In this document: piece by piece, positions 1 to 6,945 of the stretch
How positions within the stretch are numbered: the first letter of the stretch is position 1
Layout of the letters: the number at the start of each line of letters is the position of its first letter
DNA from: Clostridia bacterium
GTDB lineage: Bacteria > Bacillota > Clostridia > Oscillospirales > Acutalibacteraceae
Length of the DNA: 13,529 nucleotides
Direction of reading: 5' to 3'
Assembly: GCA_900755995.1 (NCBI GenBank)
Contig: CAAEIM010000225.1
Span: 1-13,529, forward strand
Position numbers and translations under genes: made by a program
Notes under the pieces: generated by a model
What the model was told of the DNA's origin: nothing
Database searches by the model: none
What the model saw: the letters and a program-made list of their open reading frames with translations, nothing else

Positions 1-11
1 AATACTTTTTA

Positions 12-42
12 TGCCCGACAATCGCTTAGCAGTTGTCGGGCA
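12..42. terminator. Hairpin downstream of the ABC importer operon
   Basis: A perfect 10-bp stem (12-21 with 33-42, arm TGCCCGACAA) closes an 11-base loop. Read on the plus strand it is followed, six bases later, by a run of six T; read on the minus strand it is followed by ATAAAAAG. It lies beyond the closer hairpin at 126-152, so it could be a second terminator for the importer operon or the terminator of a plus-strand gene left of the window. Its right arm is part of a repeat also found at 2643-2702, where the left arm is not preserved. Confidence 0.45.
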
Positions 43-75
43 CAAGAGTTTTTTCTTTATGATACTATCCGCTCG
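17..75. repeat. Diverged dispersed repeat, copy 1
   Basis: Bases 17-75 align with 2643-2702 in the same orientation. The first 16 bases match with three differences, the next 17 with one difference (core GTTGTCGGGC then CAAGAGT), then comes a short unmatched AT-rich stretch with a 1-base length difference, and the last 17 match with two differences, ending at CGCTCG. The two copies lie on either side of the ABC importer operon. The unit is non-coding and may be a decayed small mobile repeat; its family is not recognised. Confidence 0.6.
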
Positions 76-125
76 AAAATGTGCAGCCCACCGGCTGCCG
101 CAAAATAGTTTATCGACAGAACGAA

Positions 126-152
126 CGCTCCGACTGCAAAAAAGTCGGAGCG
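126..152 (-). terminator. Terminator hairpin after the ABC ATPase gene
   Basis: A 10-bp perfect GC-rich stem (126-135, CGCTCCGACT, with 143-152) surrounds a 7-base loop, 11 bases beyond the ATPase stop codon. On the minus strand the tail is TTCGTTCTG, a weak T-tract; on the plus strand the tail CTTTTGTT is better. It is the natural end point of the importer transcript and could work in both directions. Confidence 0.6.
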
Positions 153-163
153 CTTTTGTTAAT

Positions 164-964
164 TTAATGATTAAATCTTGACAAAAATGCCTGTGTTCTC
201 GGATTCTGCGGATTATTAATTACCTGCTCGGGTGTTCCCTGCTCGGCAATTACACCGTCAGCCATAAATATGATTTTATCTGCAACATCTCTTGCAAATT
301 CAATCTCATGAGTAACCACAATCATTGTGCTGTCAGATGATTTCAGGCTGCGTATTACATTGAGCACCTCGCCCGTAAGTTCCGGGTCAAGGGCTGATGT
401 GGGCTCGTCAAAGCACAAAACATCGGGATTTAAGGCAAGTGCTCTTGCGATAGCAACTCGCTGCTGCTGTCCGCCGCTGAGATTGCACGGATATGATTCG
501 CTTTTTTCCGTCAGTCCCACCTTATCAAGCAGGCTCAATGCGGTTTCTCTTATTAACTGCTGGGCTTCCTTGTAGGTCTTTGCGCCCATATATTCGCCTG
601 TTTTCTTGATTTGCTCCTTTGCCGCAAGGCGTGGAGCGAGCATAATGTTTTCAATTACGCTGTACTGCGGAAACAGATTAAATGACTGAAAAACCAGTCC
701 GAAATGCAGCCTGTTCTTACGAATCTGCGAATCGCTGCGCTTTGAAACGTCGCTGCTGTCAAAAAGTACCTTGTCGCCGACAGAAATTTTTCCGTTCTGC
801 GGAGTTTCAAGAAAATTAAGACATCTGAGCAGGGTGGTCTTGCCTGAACCGGAGGAACCGATAATTGCAAGCACCTCTCCCTTATCAAGCGAAAAGCTAA
901 TATCTTTAAGGACTGGAGTTTTGCCGTAGCTTTTACGGATATTTTCAACGCTTAACAATGACAC
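164..964 (-). CDS. Polar amino acid ABC transporter, ATP-binding protein
   Basis: This is the cytoplasmic ATPase subunit that powers uptake of an amino acid, of the HisP/GlnQ family. The 266-residue protein shows Walker A at about G36-T43 (GSSGSGKT), a Q-loop (VFQSFNLFP), the signature LSGGQQQR from L162, Walker B ending in D186-E187, and the switch histidine in VTHE. It starts with GTG; the AAGGAGGG ribosome site (971-978) overlaps the permease stop codon, so translation is probably coupled to the upstream gene. A stretch between the Q-loop and the signature (about residues 110-135, lysine-rich) is longer than in typical 240-residue GlnQ proteins. The exact substrate cannot be read from the sequence. 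Confidence 0.95.
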   Translation of the reverse strand: MSLLSVENIRKSYGKTPVLKDISFSLDKGEVLAIIGSSGSGKTTLLRCLNFLETPQNGKISVGDKVLFDSSDVSKRSDSQIRKNRLHFGLVFQSFNLFPQYSVIENIMLAPRLAAKEQIKKTGEYMGAKTYKEAQQLIRETALSLLDKVGLTEKSESYPCNLSGGQQQRVAIARALALNPDVLCFDEPTSALDPELTGEVLNVIRSLKSSDSTMIVVTHEIEFARDVADKIIFMADGVIAEQGTPEQVINNPQNPRTQAFLSRFNH

Positions 965-976
965 AAAAATCCCTCC

Positions 977-1627
977 TTAACCCTTGTAATAATCGAGCTT
1001 TTTCTCTATAAATGAGAATAATAGGGTGAGCACGCCGCAGAACAAAAGGAAGAATACGGCTGAGTAGAACAGCGGCCATATAAGTCCCTGCATTGAGAAA
1101 TCCTTAGCCATCATCAGTATTTCGGGAATTGCAATTACGCTTGAAAGCGAGGTATCCTTAACGAGGGTAATTATTTCGTTGCCGATAGGTGCGGTAATTT
1201 TCTTGACAACCTGCATAAGAACAACCTTAAAGAAAATCTGCGGCTTTGTCATACCGAGCACCTGACCCGCCTCATACTGACCCTTTGGTACAGCCTCAAT
1301 ACCGCCACGGTAAATTTCGGAGAAATATGCGGCATAATTGATTATAAACGCAATAAGCGCTGCGTTTACTCTTGAAAAATTAAAGCTTCCGTTTGTCATA
1401 AGCGGAGGAACGTAAAACACCACAAAAAGCTGGAGCATAAGAGGAGTTCCCCTTATTATCCACACAAATGTTTTTGTAACCCACTTTAACGGCTTGAATT
1501 TTGACATAGACCCCATTGAAACGATAAGTCCCAACGGCATTGCCGCCAATACTGTGACTATAAATATCAAACAGTTTTGTCCAAAGCCTTCTAAAAGACT
1601 GCTTGTAACATTTATAAACTGAGCCAT
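977..1627 (-). CDS. Polar amino acid ABC transporter, permease protein
   Basis: This is the membrane subunit of the importer, HisM/GlnP family (His/Glu/Gln/Arg/opine type). At 216 residues it has the usual length, with about five hydrophobic helices and the conserved cytoplasmic EAA-type loop around YEAGQVLGMTKPQIF that docks on the ATPase, followed by the characteristic VKDTSLSSVI segment. Only one permease gene is present, so it most likely works as a homodimer. The start lies one base past the stop of the binding-protein gene, with only a weak AGAGG ribosome site inside the end of that gene, and the ATPase follows after 12 bases. The three genes form one operon. Confidence 0.95.
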   Translation of the reverse strand: MAQFINVTSSLLEGFGQNCLIFIVTVLAAMPLGLIVSMGSMSKFKPLKWVTKTFVWIIRGTPLMLQLFVVFYVPPLMTNGSFNFSRVNAALIAFIINYAAYFSEIYRGGIEAVPKGQYEAGQVLGMTKPQIFFKVVLMQVVKKITAPIGNEIITLVKDTSLSSVIAIPEILMMAKDFSMQGLIWPLFYSAVFFLLFCGVLTLLFSFIEKKLDYYKG

Positions 1628-1628
1628 A

Positions 1629-2471
1629 TTATTTTGCCTCTACAAGAAGTAAGTCCTGAAGATTATACTTTTCAGCTATCTGCTTAAGAGTACCATCATC
1701 TGCACAAGCCTGAATAGCCTCATTGAGCTTTTTAAGGGTTTCTGTGCTGTCCTTGCGCAGTGCAATACCGTACTGCTCAGGAGCAAAGCTCTTATCTGTA
1801 ACAACCTTGAGGTCAGAATAATCCGAACCCTCAGCAAGTGTGCCGATTGACATTACATAGTCGATTACGGCAACATCTGCTGTGCCTGACTTAACCTCAA
1901 GCAAAGCCTTTGCCTGTGAATCAACCGATACATACTCTGCGCTTGTAAAGAATTCATCGCTCTGAGCTACTTCCTCACCTGCCGATTTCTTCTCAGCTAC
2001 AACGGTCAAGCCCTTAAGAGCGTCTGCTGAGGTAAGCTTGTCTGCGATATCTGCCTTGGCTACCATAACCTGCTTGTTCTCCATATAAGGAGTAGAAATG
2101 TCCATATTTGTCTTGCGCTCGTCTGTAATTGTAAGACCGTTCCAAATGCAGTCAATAGTCTTTGCGTTAAGCTCAACCTCCTTAGAATCCCAGTCAATCT
2201 TCTGGAATTTTGGAGTTACGCCCATTTTTTCGCAAACCTTTGTGGCAAACTCAGTTTCAAAGCCTGTAAGCTCGCCGTTCTCATTCATATAGTTCATTGG
2301 CTCAAAATATGTAACACCGATAATCAGCTCGCCCTTATTCTGAATATATGTCCAGTCATTTTCATTGGCTGAAGCTGTGCCCGGAGTTGAAGAACCTGTT
2401 GAACCGCCGCAGCCTGTGAGAGCAGCCGCCGCAATAATGCCTGTAAGTAATAATGCCGAAAACTTTTTCAT
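1629..2471 (-). CDS. Amino acid ABC transporter substrate-binding lipoprotein
   Basis: This is the extracellular receptor of the importer, solute-binding protein family 3. The 280-residue precursor begins with a lipoprotein signal: MKK, a hydrophobic core, and lipobox LTGC with Cys21 as the lipidated residue, followed by a Gly/Ser-rich tether. The mature part starts with GELIIGVTY and contains family hallmarks such as FEPMNYMNENGELTGFE, WNGLTITDERK and DISTPYMENKQ, which bind the amino acid backbone. It is the first gene of the operon, with a clear GGAGGA ribosome site nine bases before ATG and a promoter at 2517-2546. The side-chain pocket does not let me choose between cystine, polar or charged amino acids. 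Confidence 0.93.
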   Translation of the reverse strand: MKKFSALLLTGIIAAAALTGCGGSTGSSTPGTASANENDWTYIQNKGELIIGVTYFEPMNYMNENGELTGFETEFATKVCEKMGVTPKFQKIDWDSKEVELNAKTIDCIWNGLTITDERKTNMDISTPYMENKQVMVAKADIADKLTSADALKGLTVVAEKKSAGEEVAQSDEFFTSAEYVSVDSQAKALLEVKSGTADVAVIDYVMSIGTLAEGSDYSDLKVVTDKSFAPEQYGIALRKDSTETLKKLNEAIQACADDGTLKQIAEKYNLQDLLLVEAK

Positions 2472-2516
2472 AATTTGATTTCCTCCATAAATTAATTAAG
2501 CAAAATGCTACTTTAT

Positions 2517-2546
2517 ATTATATCATTAACACATTAGCAAAGTAAA
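2517..2546 (-). promoter_or_regulatory. Promoter of the ABC importer operon
   Basis: On the minus strand a -35 box TTTACT (2541-2546) is followed by 18 bases and a perfect -10 box TATAAT (2517-2522). This predicts a transcript start about 40 bases before the ATG at 2471, leaving no room for a sizeable riboswitch in the leader. Confidence 0.7.
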
Positions 2547-2559
2547 GACTTTTTTTACT

Positions 2560-2702
2560 CGAGCAGACAGTATGGATTAAATTCAGAGCTTTTTTGCCAT
2601 AAAATCAGTTTTCTTAACTGCCTGTGTTGGTTTTTACATTTAGAAAATCACTCAGCAGTTGTCGGGCGCAAGAGTACAAGATTATATGATACTGTCTGCT
2701 CG
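2560..2702. repeat. 143-bp unit with perfect 14-bp inverted ends (MITE-like)
   Basis: The left end CGAGCAGACAGTAT (2560-2573) is the exact reverse complement of the right end (2689-2702). The interior is AT-rich, has no open reading frame of note, and its right half repeats bases 17-75. It fills much of the 367-bp gene-free gap between the importer promoter and the dapB terminator. Size and ends resemble a miniature inverted-repeat element, but I see no clear target-site duplication. Confidence 0.5.
2643..2702. repeat. Diverged dispersed repeat, copy 2
   Basis: This is the partner of the repeat at 17-75, in the same orientation. It forms the right half of the inverted-end unit at 2560-2702, so the conserved part probably represents one end of that element. 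The left hairpin arm seen in copy 1 is missing here. Confidence 0.6.
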
Positions 2703-2775
2703 GTTAAAAAGTTTTCGCCTATCCATATGTTCCTCTTGCACATATTACTGAATGATATAAGCTTTCTCTAAAAGC

Positions 2776-2807
2776 AAAACGGCACCTTTACGCCAAAGTG
2801 CCGTTTT
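2776..2807 (-). terminator. Terminator of the asd-dapA-dapB operon
   Basis: The stem AAAACGGCAC (2776-2785) pairs with GTGCCGTTTT (2798-2807) around a 12-base loop, 31 bases past the dapB stop. On the minus strand the 3' arm itself supplies TTTT, followed by GCTTTTA. The A/T flanks are nearly symmetrical, so it may also stop transcription on the other strand. Confidence 0.8.
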
Positions 2808-2838
2808 ATAGGTTAATTATTAAAGAAATTAAAGAAAA

Positions 2839-3606
2839 TCAGCCAAGCTTTGCAGCCAGGAGATTGCCCATATTATACATACCTGCGCCACGGTCTGCAA
2901 GGTAAGCAGCAGCATTTACTGCGCCGACTGCAAATACCTCTTTAGACTGAGCCTGATGTGAAATTGTTACCACCTCATCGTGACCTGCAAAAATCACCTC
3001 GTGCTCGCCGACAATAGTGCCCCCTCTTACAGAGTGAATACCGATTTCGTTCTTAGCACGTTTTTTGCGGTAGGAATGGCGGTCATACACATACTGCGGT
3101 TCTTCGGCAAGTGTGTCTGAAATGCCGTCTGCAATCATAAGCGCAGTTCCGCTTGGAGCGTCAATTTTCTGATTATGGTGCTTCTCAACAATTTCTATAT
3201 CAAAATTAGCTGCACCTAAAATTTTAGCGGCTTCCTTTGAAAGCTCAATAAGAAGATTTATGCCGAGCGACATATTTCCCGAATAGAAAACAGCCACGCT
3301 CTCGGACGCTTTTTTAATTTTTTCAACCTGCTCCGGTGAGTAACCGGTTGTGCAGAGAACACAGGGAACGCTGTTGTTCAGCGCATAAGCGAGCACGTCA
3401 TCAAGAGATGCAGGATTTGAAAAATCTATAATAACATCAGCCTTTTTGTCTGATGCGCCAAGGCTCTCAAATACCGGATAATCGTATGCAGAAGTGCCAA
3501 AAGGGTCTGCACCGAAAGCTATTTTACAGTCAGTTCTCGACTGTACGGCTGCCGTTACAGCATTACCCATTTTTCCGTTACAGCCTACAAGAGCTATATT
3601 TATCAT
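2839..3606 (-). CDS. dapB: 4-hydroxy-tetrahydrodipicolinate reductase
   Basis: DapB reduces the DapA product to tetrahydrodipicolinate with NAD(P)H in the lysine/diaminopimelate pathway, in the cytoplasm. The 255-residue protein starts with a Rossmann dinucleotide motif (G8-C-N-G-K-M-G14), has VIIDFSNP, the SGNMSLGINLL segment, and the signature KHHNQKIDAPSGTA with catalytic-type H143-H144 and K147. The length is slightly short of the E. coli enzyme (about 273) but normal for Firmicutes. It is the last gene of the operon, 24 bases after dapA, with ribosome site AAGGGGAAG before ATG, and is followed by a terminator. Confidence 0.96.
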   Translation of the reverse strand: MINIALVGCNGKMGNAVTAAVQSRTDCKIAFGADPFGTSAYDYPVFESLGASDKKADVIIDFSNPASLDDVLAYALNNSVPCVLCTTGYSPEQVEKIKKASESVAVFYSGNMSLGINLLIELSKEAAKILGAANFDIEIVEKHHNQKIDAPSGTALMIADGISDTLAEEPQYVYDRHSYRKKRAKNEIGIHSVRGGTIVGEHEVIFAGHDEVVTISHQAQSKEVFAVGAVNAAAYLADRGAGMYNMGNLLAAKLG

Positions 3607-3630
3607 TTTAAACTTCCCCTTTTGTGCCGA

Positions 3631-4533
3631 TTACTTTGCGTGTTTTCCGAGAAGATTGTACTTAGCAAGGCAATCCTTTAAATCGTGATAGCCTGATGTG
3701 CTCATTTGAACAAGCGGGAGTCTGCACTCGCCGCAGTTATAGCCAAATAGATTCATAGCTGTCTTGATTGGAATAGGGTTGACATCACTAAACATAATGT
3801 TCATAAGCTCAAGATAATGGAAGTGGAGCTTCTGAGCCTCTGCAAAATTGTTTTCAAGGCAGAGCTGACAAATCCTGTGCATTTCAGCAGGGCAGATATT
3901 TGCGAATACTGAAATTACGCCCAGAGCGCCGAGCGACATAAACGGCACTGTCTGGTCATCGTTGCCTGAATAAATGTCAAGGTTATCCTCGCAAAGTGAG
4001 CGGATAAGAGCAACCTGAGAAATGTTGCCGCTTGCTTCCTTTGCAGCTTTAATATTAGGGTGCTTGCAAAGCTCTGCATAGGTCTTTGGCTGAATATTGC
4101 AGCCTGTTCTTGACGGAACATTGTAAAGAATGATAGGAAGGTCAACCGAATCGGCAATTACATTGAAATGCCTGATAAGACCTGCCTGTGAAGTTTTATT
4201 ATAATATGGAGTTACACAAAGGAGTGCGTCTGCGCCGGTTTTTTGAGCAGACTTTGAAAGCATAACGGCTGTAGAAGTATCGTTGCTGCCTGTACCTGCA
4301 ATAACCGGAATTCTTCCGTTGATTTTCTCCGCCACAAAAGAAAGCACTTTGCAGTGTTCTTCCTCCGAAAGAGTTGCAGCCTCGCCTGTTGTACCGCAGG
4401 CGATAATGGCGTCTGTGCCGTTTTCAACATGGAATTCAAGCAGCTGAGCAAGCACATCGTAATTTACGCTGCCGTCAGAATTCATAGGTGTTACAAGAGC
4501 AACGCCCGAACCTGTGAAAATGTGATTTCCCAT
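3631..4533 (-). CDS. dapA: 4-hydroxy-tetrahydrodipicolinate synthase
   Basis: DapA condenses pyruvate with aspartate semialdehyde, the first committed step to lysine and diaminopimelate. The 300-residue TIM-barrel protein has the N-terminal GSGVALVTPM, the CGTTGEAATLS motif, Y137 in LYNVPSRTG, R142, and the Schiff-base lysine K165 in AAKEASGN, matching the spacing known for the E. coli enzyme (Y133, K161). The start ATG follows a good GGAGG site at 4540-4544. The gene sits between asd, which makes its substrate, and dapB, which uses its product, so three successive steps are transcribed together. Confidence 0.97.
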   Translation of the reverse strand: MGNHIFTGSGVALVTPMNSDGSVNYDVLAQLLEFHVENGTDAIIACGTTGEAATLSEEEHCKVLSFVAEKINGRIPVIAGTGSNDTSTAVMLSKSAQKTGADALLCVTPYYNKTSQAGLIRHFNVIADSVDLPIILYNVPSRTGCNIQPKTYAELCKHPNIKAAKEASGNISQVALIRSLCEDNLDIYSGNDDQTVPFMSLGALGVISVFANICPAEMHRICQLCLENNFAEAQKLHFHYLELMNIMFSDVNPIPIKTAMNLFGYNCGECRLPLVQMSTSGYHDLKDCLAKYNLLGKHAK

Positions 4534-4576
4534 AATTTACCTCCATTTAAGATTTTTATAAAATTTTCGGCTATAA

Positions 4577-5665
4577 TCAGTCCATATAGCCCTCTGCACA
4601 AAGAAGCTCTGCAAGCAATACTGCACCGCCTGCTGCGCCTCTTAATGTGTTGTGTGACATACAAACAAACTTGTAATCGTACTGAGTATCCTCTCTGAGT
4701 CTGCCGATAGAAATAGCCATACCGTTCTCAAGGTTTCTCTCGCTGTTAATCTGTGGGCGGTCAGGCTCTGTAAAGTAGTGCAAAAACTGCTTTGGAGCGC
4801 TCGGAAGCTCAAGCTCCTGTGCTCTGCCCTTGTACGATTCCCATACCTTGATGATTTCATCAACAGTCGGCTTTTTGCCGTCCTTAAATGACATAAATAC
4901 TGCGGCTGTATGACCGTCTGATACCGGTACACGCAGACACTGTGATGTAATCTGAATATCATCGGTCTTAACAATCTCGCCGTTCTCGATATGTCCCCAG
5001 ATTTTGAGCGGCTCCTGCTCTGACTTTTCTTCCTCGCCGCCGATATAAGGGATGAGGTTATCTACCATTTCAGGCCATGTCTTAAAGGTTTTGCCTGCGC
5101 CTGAAATTGCCTGATATGTGCAGGCGAGCACCTTATCTACGCCAAGCTCCTTGAGAGGGTGGATAGCAGGAACATAGCTCTGGAGTGAGCAGTTTGACTT
5201 AACTGCAACAAAGCCTCTTTTTGTGCCGAGTCTTTTTCTCTGAGCGTCAATAATTTTAATGTGGTCTGCGTTGATTTCAGGAATAACCATAGGAACATCG
5301 GGAGTAAATCTGTGAGCTGAGTTGTTAGATACAATCGGACATTCAGCCTTAGCATATCTCTCCTCAAGAGCCTTGATTTCATCCTTTTTCATATTAACTG
5401 CGCAGAAGCAGAAGTCAACCTGAGAAGCAACCTCTTCAACATTTTCTGCGTCAACAATTACCATATCCTTATATTTTTCAGGAAGCTCCTTGGTCATATG
5501 CCATCTTCCCTCAACAACATCGCCGTATTTTTTACCTGCGCTTCTTGCACTTGCAGCGAGCACCTTTACCTCAAACCAAGGGTGGTTCTCAAGAAGGAGA
5601 GCAAAACGCTGACCTACCATACCTGTAGCGCCGATAATACCAACTTTGAATTTTTTCTGATTCAC
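4577..5665 (-). CDS. asd: Aspartate-semialdehyde dehydrogenase (archaeal/fungal-type)
   Basis: Asd reduces aspartyl phosphate to aspartate semialdehyde with NADPH, feeding lysine/diaminopimelate and the threonine/methionine branch. The 362-residue protein has the N-terminal nucleotide motif GATGMVGQ, the active-site cysteine C159 in KSNCSLQSY, and catalytic-type histidine H252 in SDGHTAAVF. The spacing and the SNCSLQ context fit the archaeal/fungal type rather than the classical enterobacterial or B. subtilis type. The start codon is GTG with a strong GGAGGAA site (5671-5677). It is the first gene of asd-dapA-dapB and is followed by dapA after 43 bases. The leader carries no recognisable lysine riboswitch. 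Confidence 0.95.
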   Translation of the reverse strand: MNQKKFKVGIIGATGMVGQRFALLLENHPWFEVKVLAASARSAGKKYGDVVEGRWHMTKELPEKYKDMVIVDAENVEEVASQVDFCFCAVNMKKDEIKALEERYAKAECPIVSNNSAHRFTPDVPMVIPEINADHIKIIDAQRKRLGTKRGFVAVKSNCSLQSYVPAIHPLKELGVDKVLACTYQAISGAGKTFKTWPEMVDNLIPYIGGEEEKSEQEPLKIWGHIENGEIVKTDDIQITSQCLRVPVSDGHTAAVFMSFKDGKKPTVDEIIKVWESYKGRAQELELPSAPKQFLHYFTEPDRPQINSERNLENGMAISIGRLREDTQYDYKFVCMSHNTLRGAAGGAVLLAELLCAEGYMD

Positions 5666-5723
5666 AACAATTCCTCCGAATCAAATATTTTTTATAAAAA
5701 GCAGTTGCCTTATTTGCTAAAAT

Positions 5724-5753
5724 ATTATATTATTAAGACAGTGTGTTTTGCAA
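5724..5753 (-). promoter_or_regulatory. Proximal candidate promoter of asd-dapA-dapB
   Basis: On the minus strand TTGCAA (5748-5753) and TATAAT (5724-5729) are separated by 18 bases, giving a transcript start some 50 bases before the GTG of asd. The -10 box is perfect but the -35 box is weak, so it may be secondary to the distal promoter at 5801-5829. Confidence 0.5.
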
Positions 5754-5800
5754 ATGTAAGCTTTGTCGAACAAACGCACATACTGCTCATATTAAATTAT

Positions 5801-5829
5801 AATATATCATTTAATAATAACAATGTCAA
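5801..5829 (-). promoter_or_regulatory. Distal candidate promoter of asd-dapA-dapB
   Basis: On the minus strand a perfect TTGACA (5824-5829) is followed by 17 bases and TATATT (5801-5806). Initiation here would give a leader of roughly 130 bases. Its -35 box lies only six bases from the -35 box of the divergent queA promoter. Confidence 0.6.
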
Positions 5830-5835
5830 TTATTT

Positions 5836-5864
5836 TTGCAAACAGAAGCCTTATTTTTTAAAAT
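5836..5864 (+). promoter_or_regulatory. Promoter of queA-tgt
   Basis: TTGCAA (5836-5841), a 17-base spacer and TAAAAT (5859-5864) predict a start near 5871, about 37 bases ahead of the queA ATG. A TATAAT at 5798-5803 further upstream has no acceptable -35 box and overlaps the asd promoter, so I prefer this one. Confidence 0.55.
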
Positions 5865-5907
5865 TATTAAGCCTGAGTTTTGCAAATTATTCTTGAGAGG
5901 AACTAAA

Positions 5908-6933
5908 ATGAAAACAAGTGATTTTTATTACGATTTACCAAAGGAGCTTATCGCACAAACCCCGGTTGAACCCCGTGACAGCTCAAGACTTATGGTTCTC
6001 GGCAGAAAAAGCGGCGAGATAAGCCACAAACATTTTTACGATATCATAGATATGCTAAATCCCGGTGATTTGCTCGTAGCCAACGATTCAAGGGTTTTGC
6101 CTGCGAGAATTTACGGAATCAAGGACGAAACGGGCGCAAGAGTTGAGTTTTTACTGTTAAGGCAGTTAAGCGGCAACCGCTGGGAGGCGCTCTGCAAGCC
6201 GGGCAAAAAAGCAAGGGAGGGCGCAGGCTTTACCTTTGGCGACGGACTTTTGAAGGCTACTGTAGCCGAGGTTAAAGACGACGGCAACAGAATTGTTGAC
6301 TTTGAATGTGATGAAAACTTTTTTACCGTGCTTGACAAAATAGGTCAGATGCCTCTCCCCCCTTATATAACCGAGGAGCTTAAGGACAAGGAGCGTTACC
6401 AGACTGTTTACAGCCACGAATTAGGCTCTGCCGCCGCTCCTACAGCGGGACTTCACTTTACAGACGAGCTTATGCAAAGAATTAAAGACAAGGGAGTAAA
6501 CATCGCTTATGTTACCCTTCATGTCGGGCTGGGAACATTCCGCCCCGTTAAGGTTGACGATGTAACGAATCACAAAATGCACAGCGAGCATTACGAAATT
6601 CCCGAGGAAACCGCAAGGCTTATCAATGAAACCAAGAAAAACGGCGGCAGAGTAATTGCCGTTGGCACAACCTCCTGCCGCACTCTTGAAAGCGTGGCGT
6701 CCTTTTACGGCGAAATCAAGGCTTGCGAGGGATTTACCGATATTTTCATCTATCCCGGCTATCAATTCAAGGTGCTTGACGGTCTTATAACAAATTTCCA
6801 TCTGCCCGAGAGCACTCTTATTATGCTTGTAAGTGCATTTGCAGGCTTTGACAATGTTATGAACGCATACAAGACGGCTGTTGAAGAAAAATACAGATTT
6901 TTCTCATTCGGCGACGCAATGTTCATTTCTTAA
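5908..6933 (+). CDS. queA: S-adenosylmethionine:tRNA ribosyltransferase-isomerase
   Basis: QueA transfers and rearranges the ribosyl part of S-adenosylmethionine onto preQ1-modified tRNA, making epoxyqueuosine at the wobble position. I chose the ATG at 5908 because it has a GAGAGGAA ribosome site and gives 341 residues, the usual length; the reading frame is open upstream to 5836 but the extra 24 residues have no family resemblance. Visible family motifs are DFYYDLP near the start, NDSRVLPAR (59-67), LHVGLGTFRPV (204-214), VGTTSCRTLES, and the C-terminal GYQFKVLDGLITNFHLPEST. tgt follows after 12 bases, so the two consecutive queuosine steps are co-transcribed. Confidence 0.96.
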   Translation: MKTSDFYYDLPKELIAQTPVEPRDSSRLMVLGRKSGEISHKHFYDIIDMLNPGDLLVANDSRVLPARIYGIKDETGARVEFLLLRQLSGNRWEALCKPGKKAREGAGFTFGDGLLKATVAEVKDDGNRIVDFECDENFFTVLDKIGQMPLPPYITEELKDKERYQTVYSHELGSAAAPTAGLHFTDELMQRIKDKGVNIAYVTLHVGLGTFRPVKVDDVTNHKMHSEHYEIPEETARLINETKKNGGRVIAVGTTSCRTLESVASFYGEIKACEGFTDIFIYPGYQFKVLDGLITNFHLPESTLIMLVSAFAGFDNVMNAYKTAVEEKYRFFSFGDAMFIS

Positions 6934-6945
6934 AGGAGATTTTTT

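Noticed and set aside
12..42. Possible integron attC-like site
   Set aside because: The stem is perfectly paired and lacks the conserved RYYYAAC/GTTRRRY ends and unpaired bases of attC; a plain hairpin or repeat arm explains it.
2560..2702. Riboswitch or T-box leader for the importer operon
   Set aside because: The unit lies upstream of a good promoter (2517-2546) and would not be in the transcript; its inverted ends fit a DNA repeat better.
5836..5907. Upstream in-frame extension of queA
   Set aside because: The extra 24 residues overlap the predicted promoter and lack a ribosome site; the ATG at 5908 has GAGAGGAA and gives the usual QueA length.
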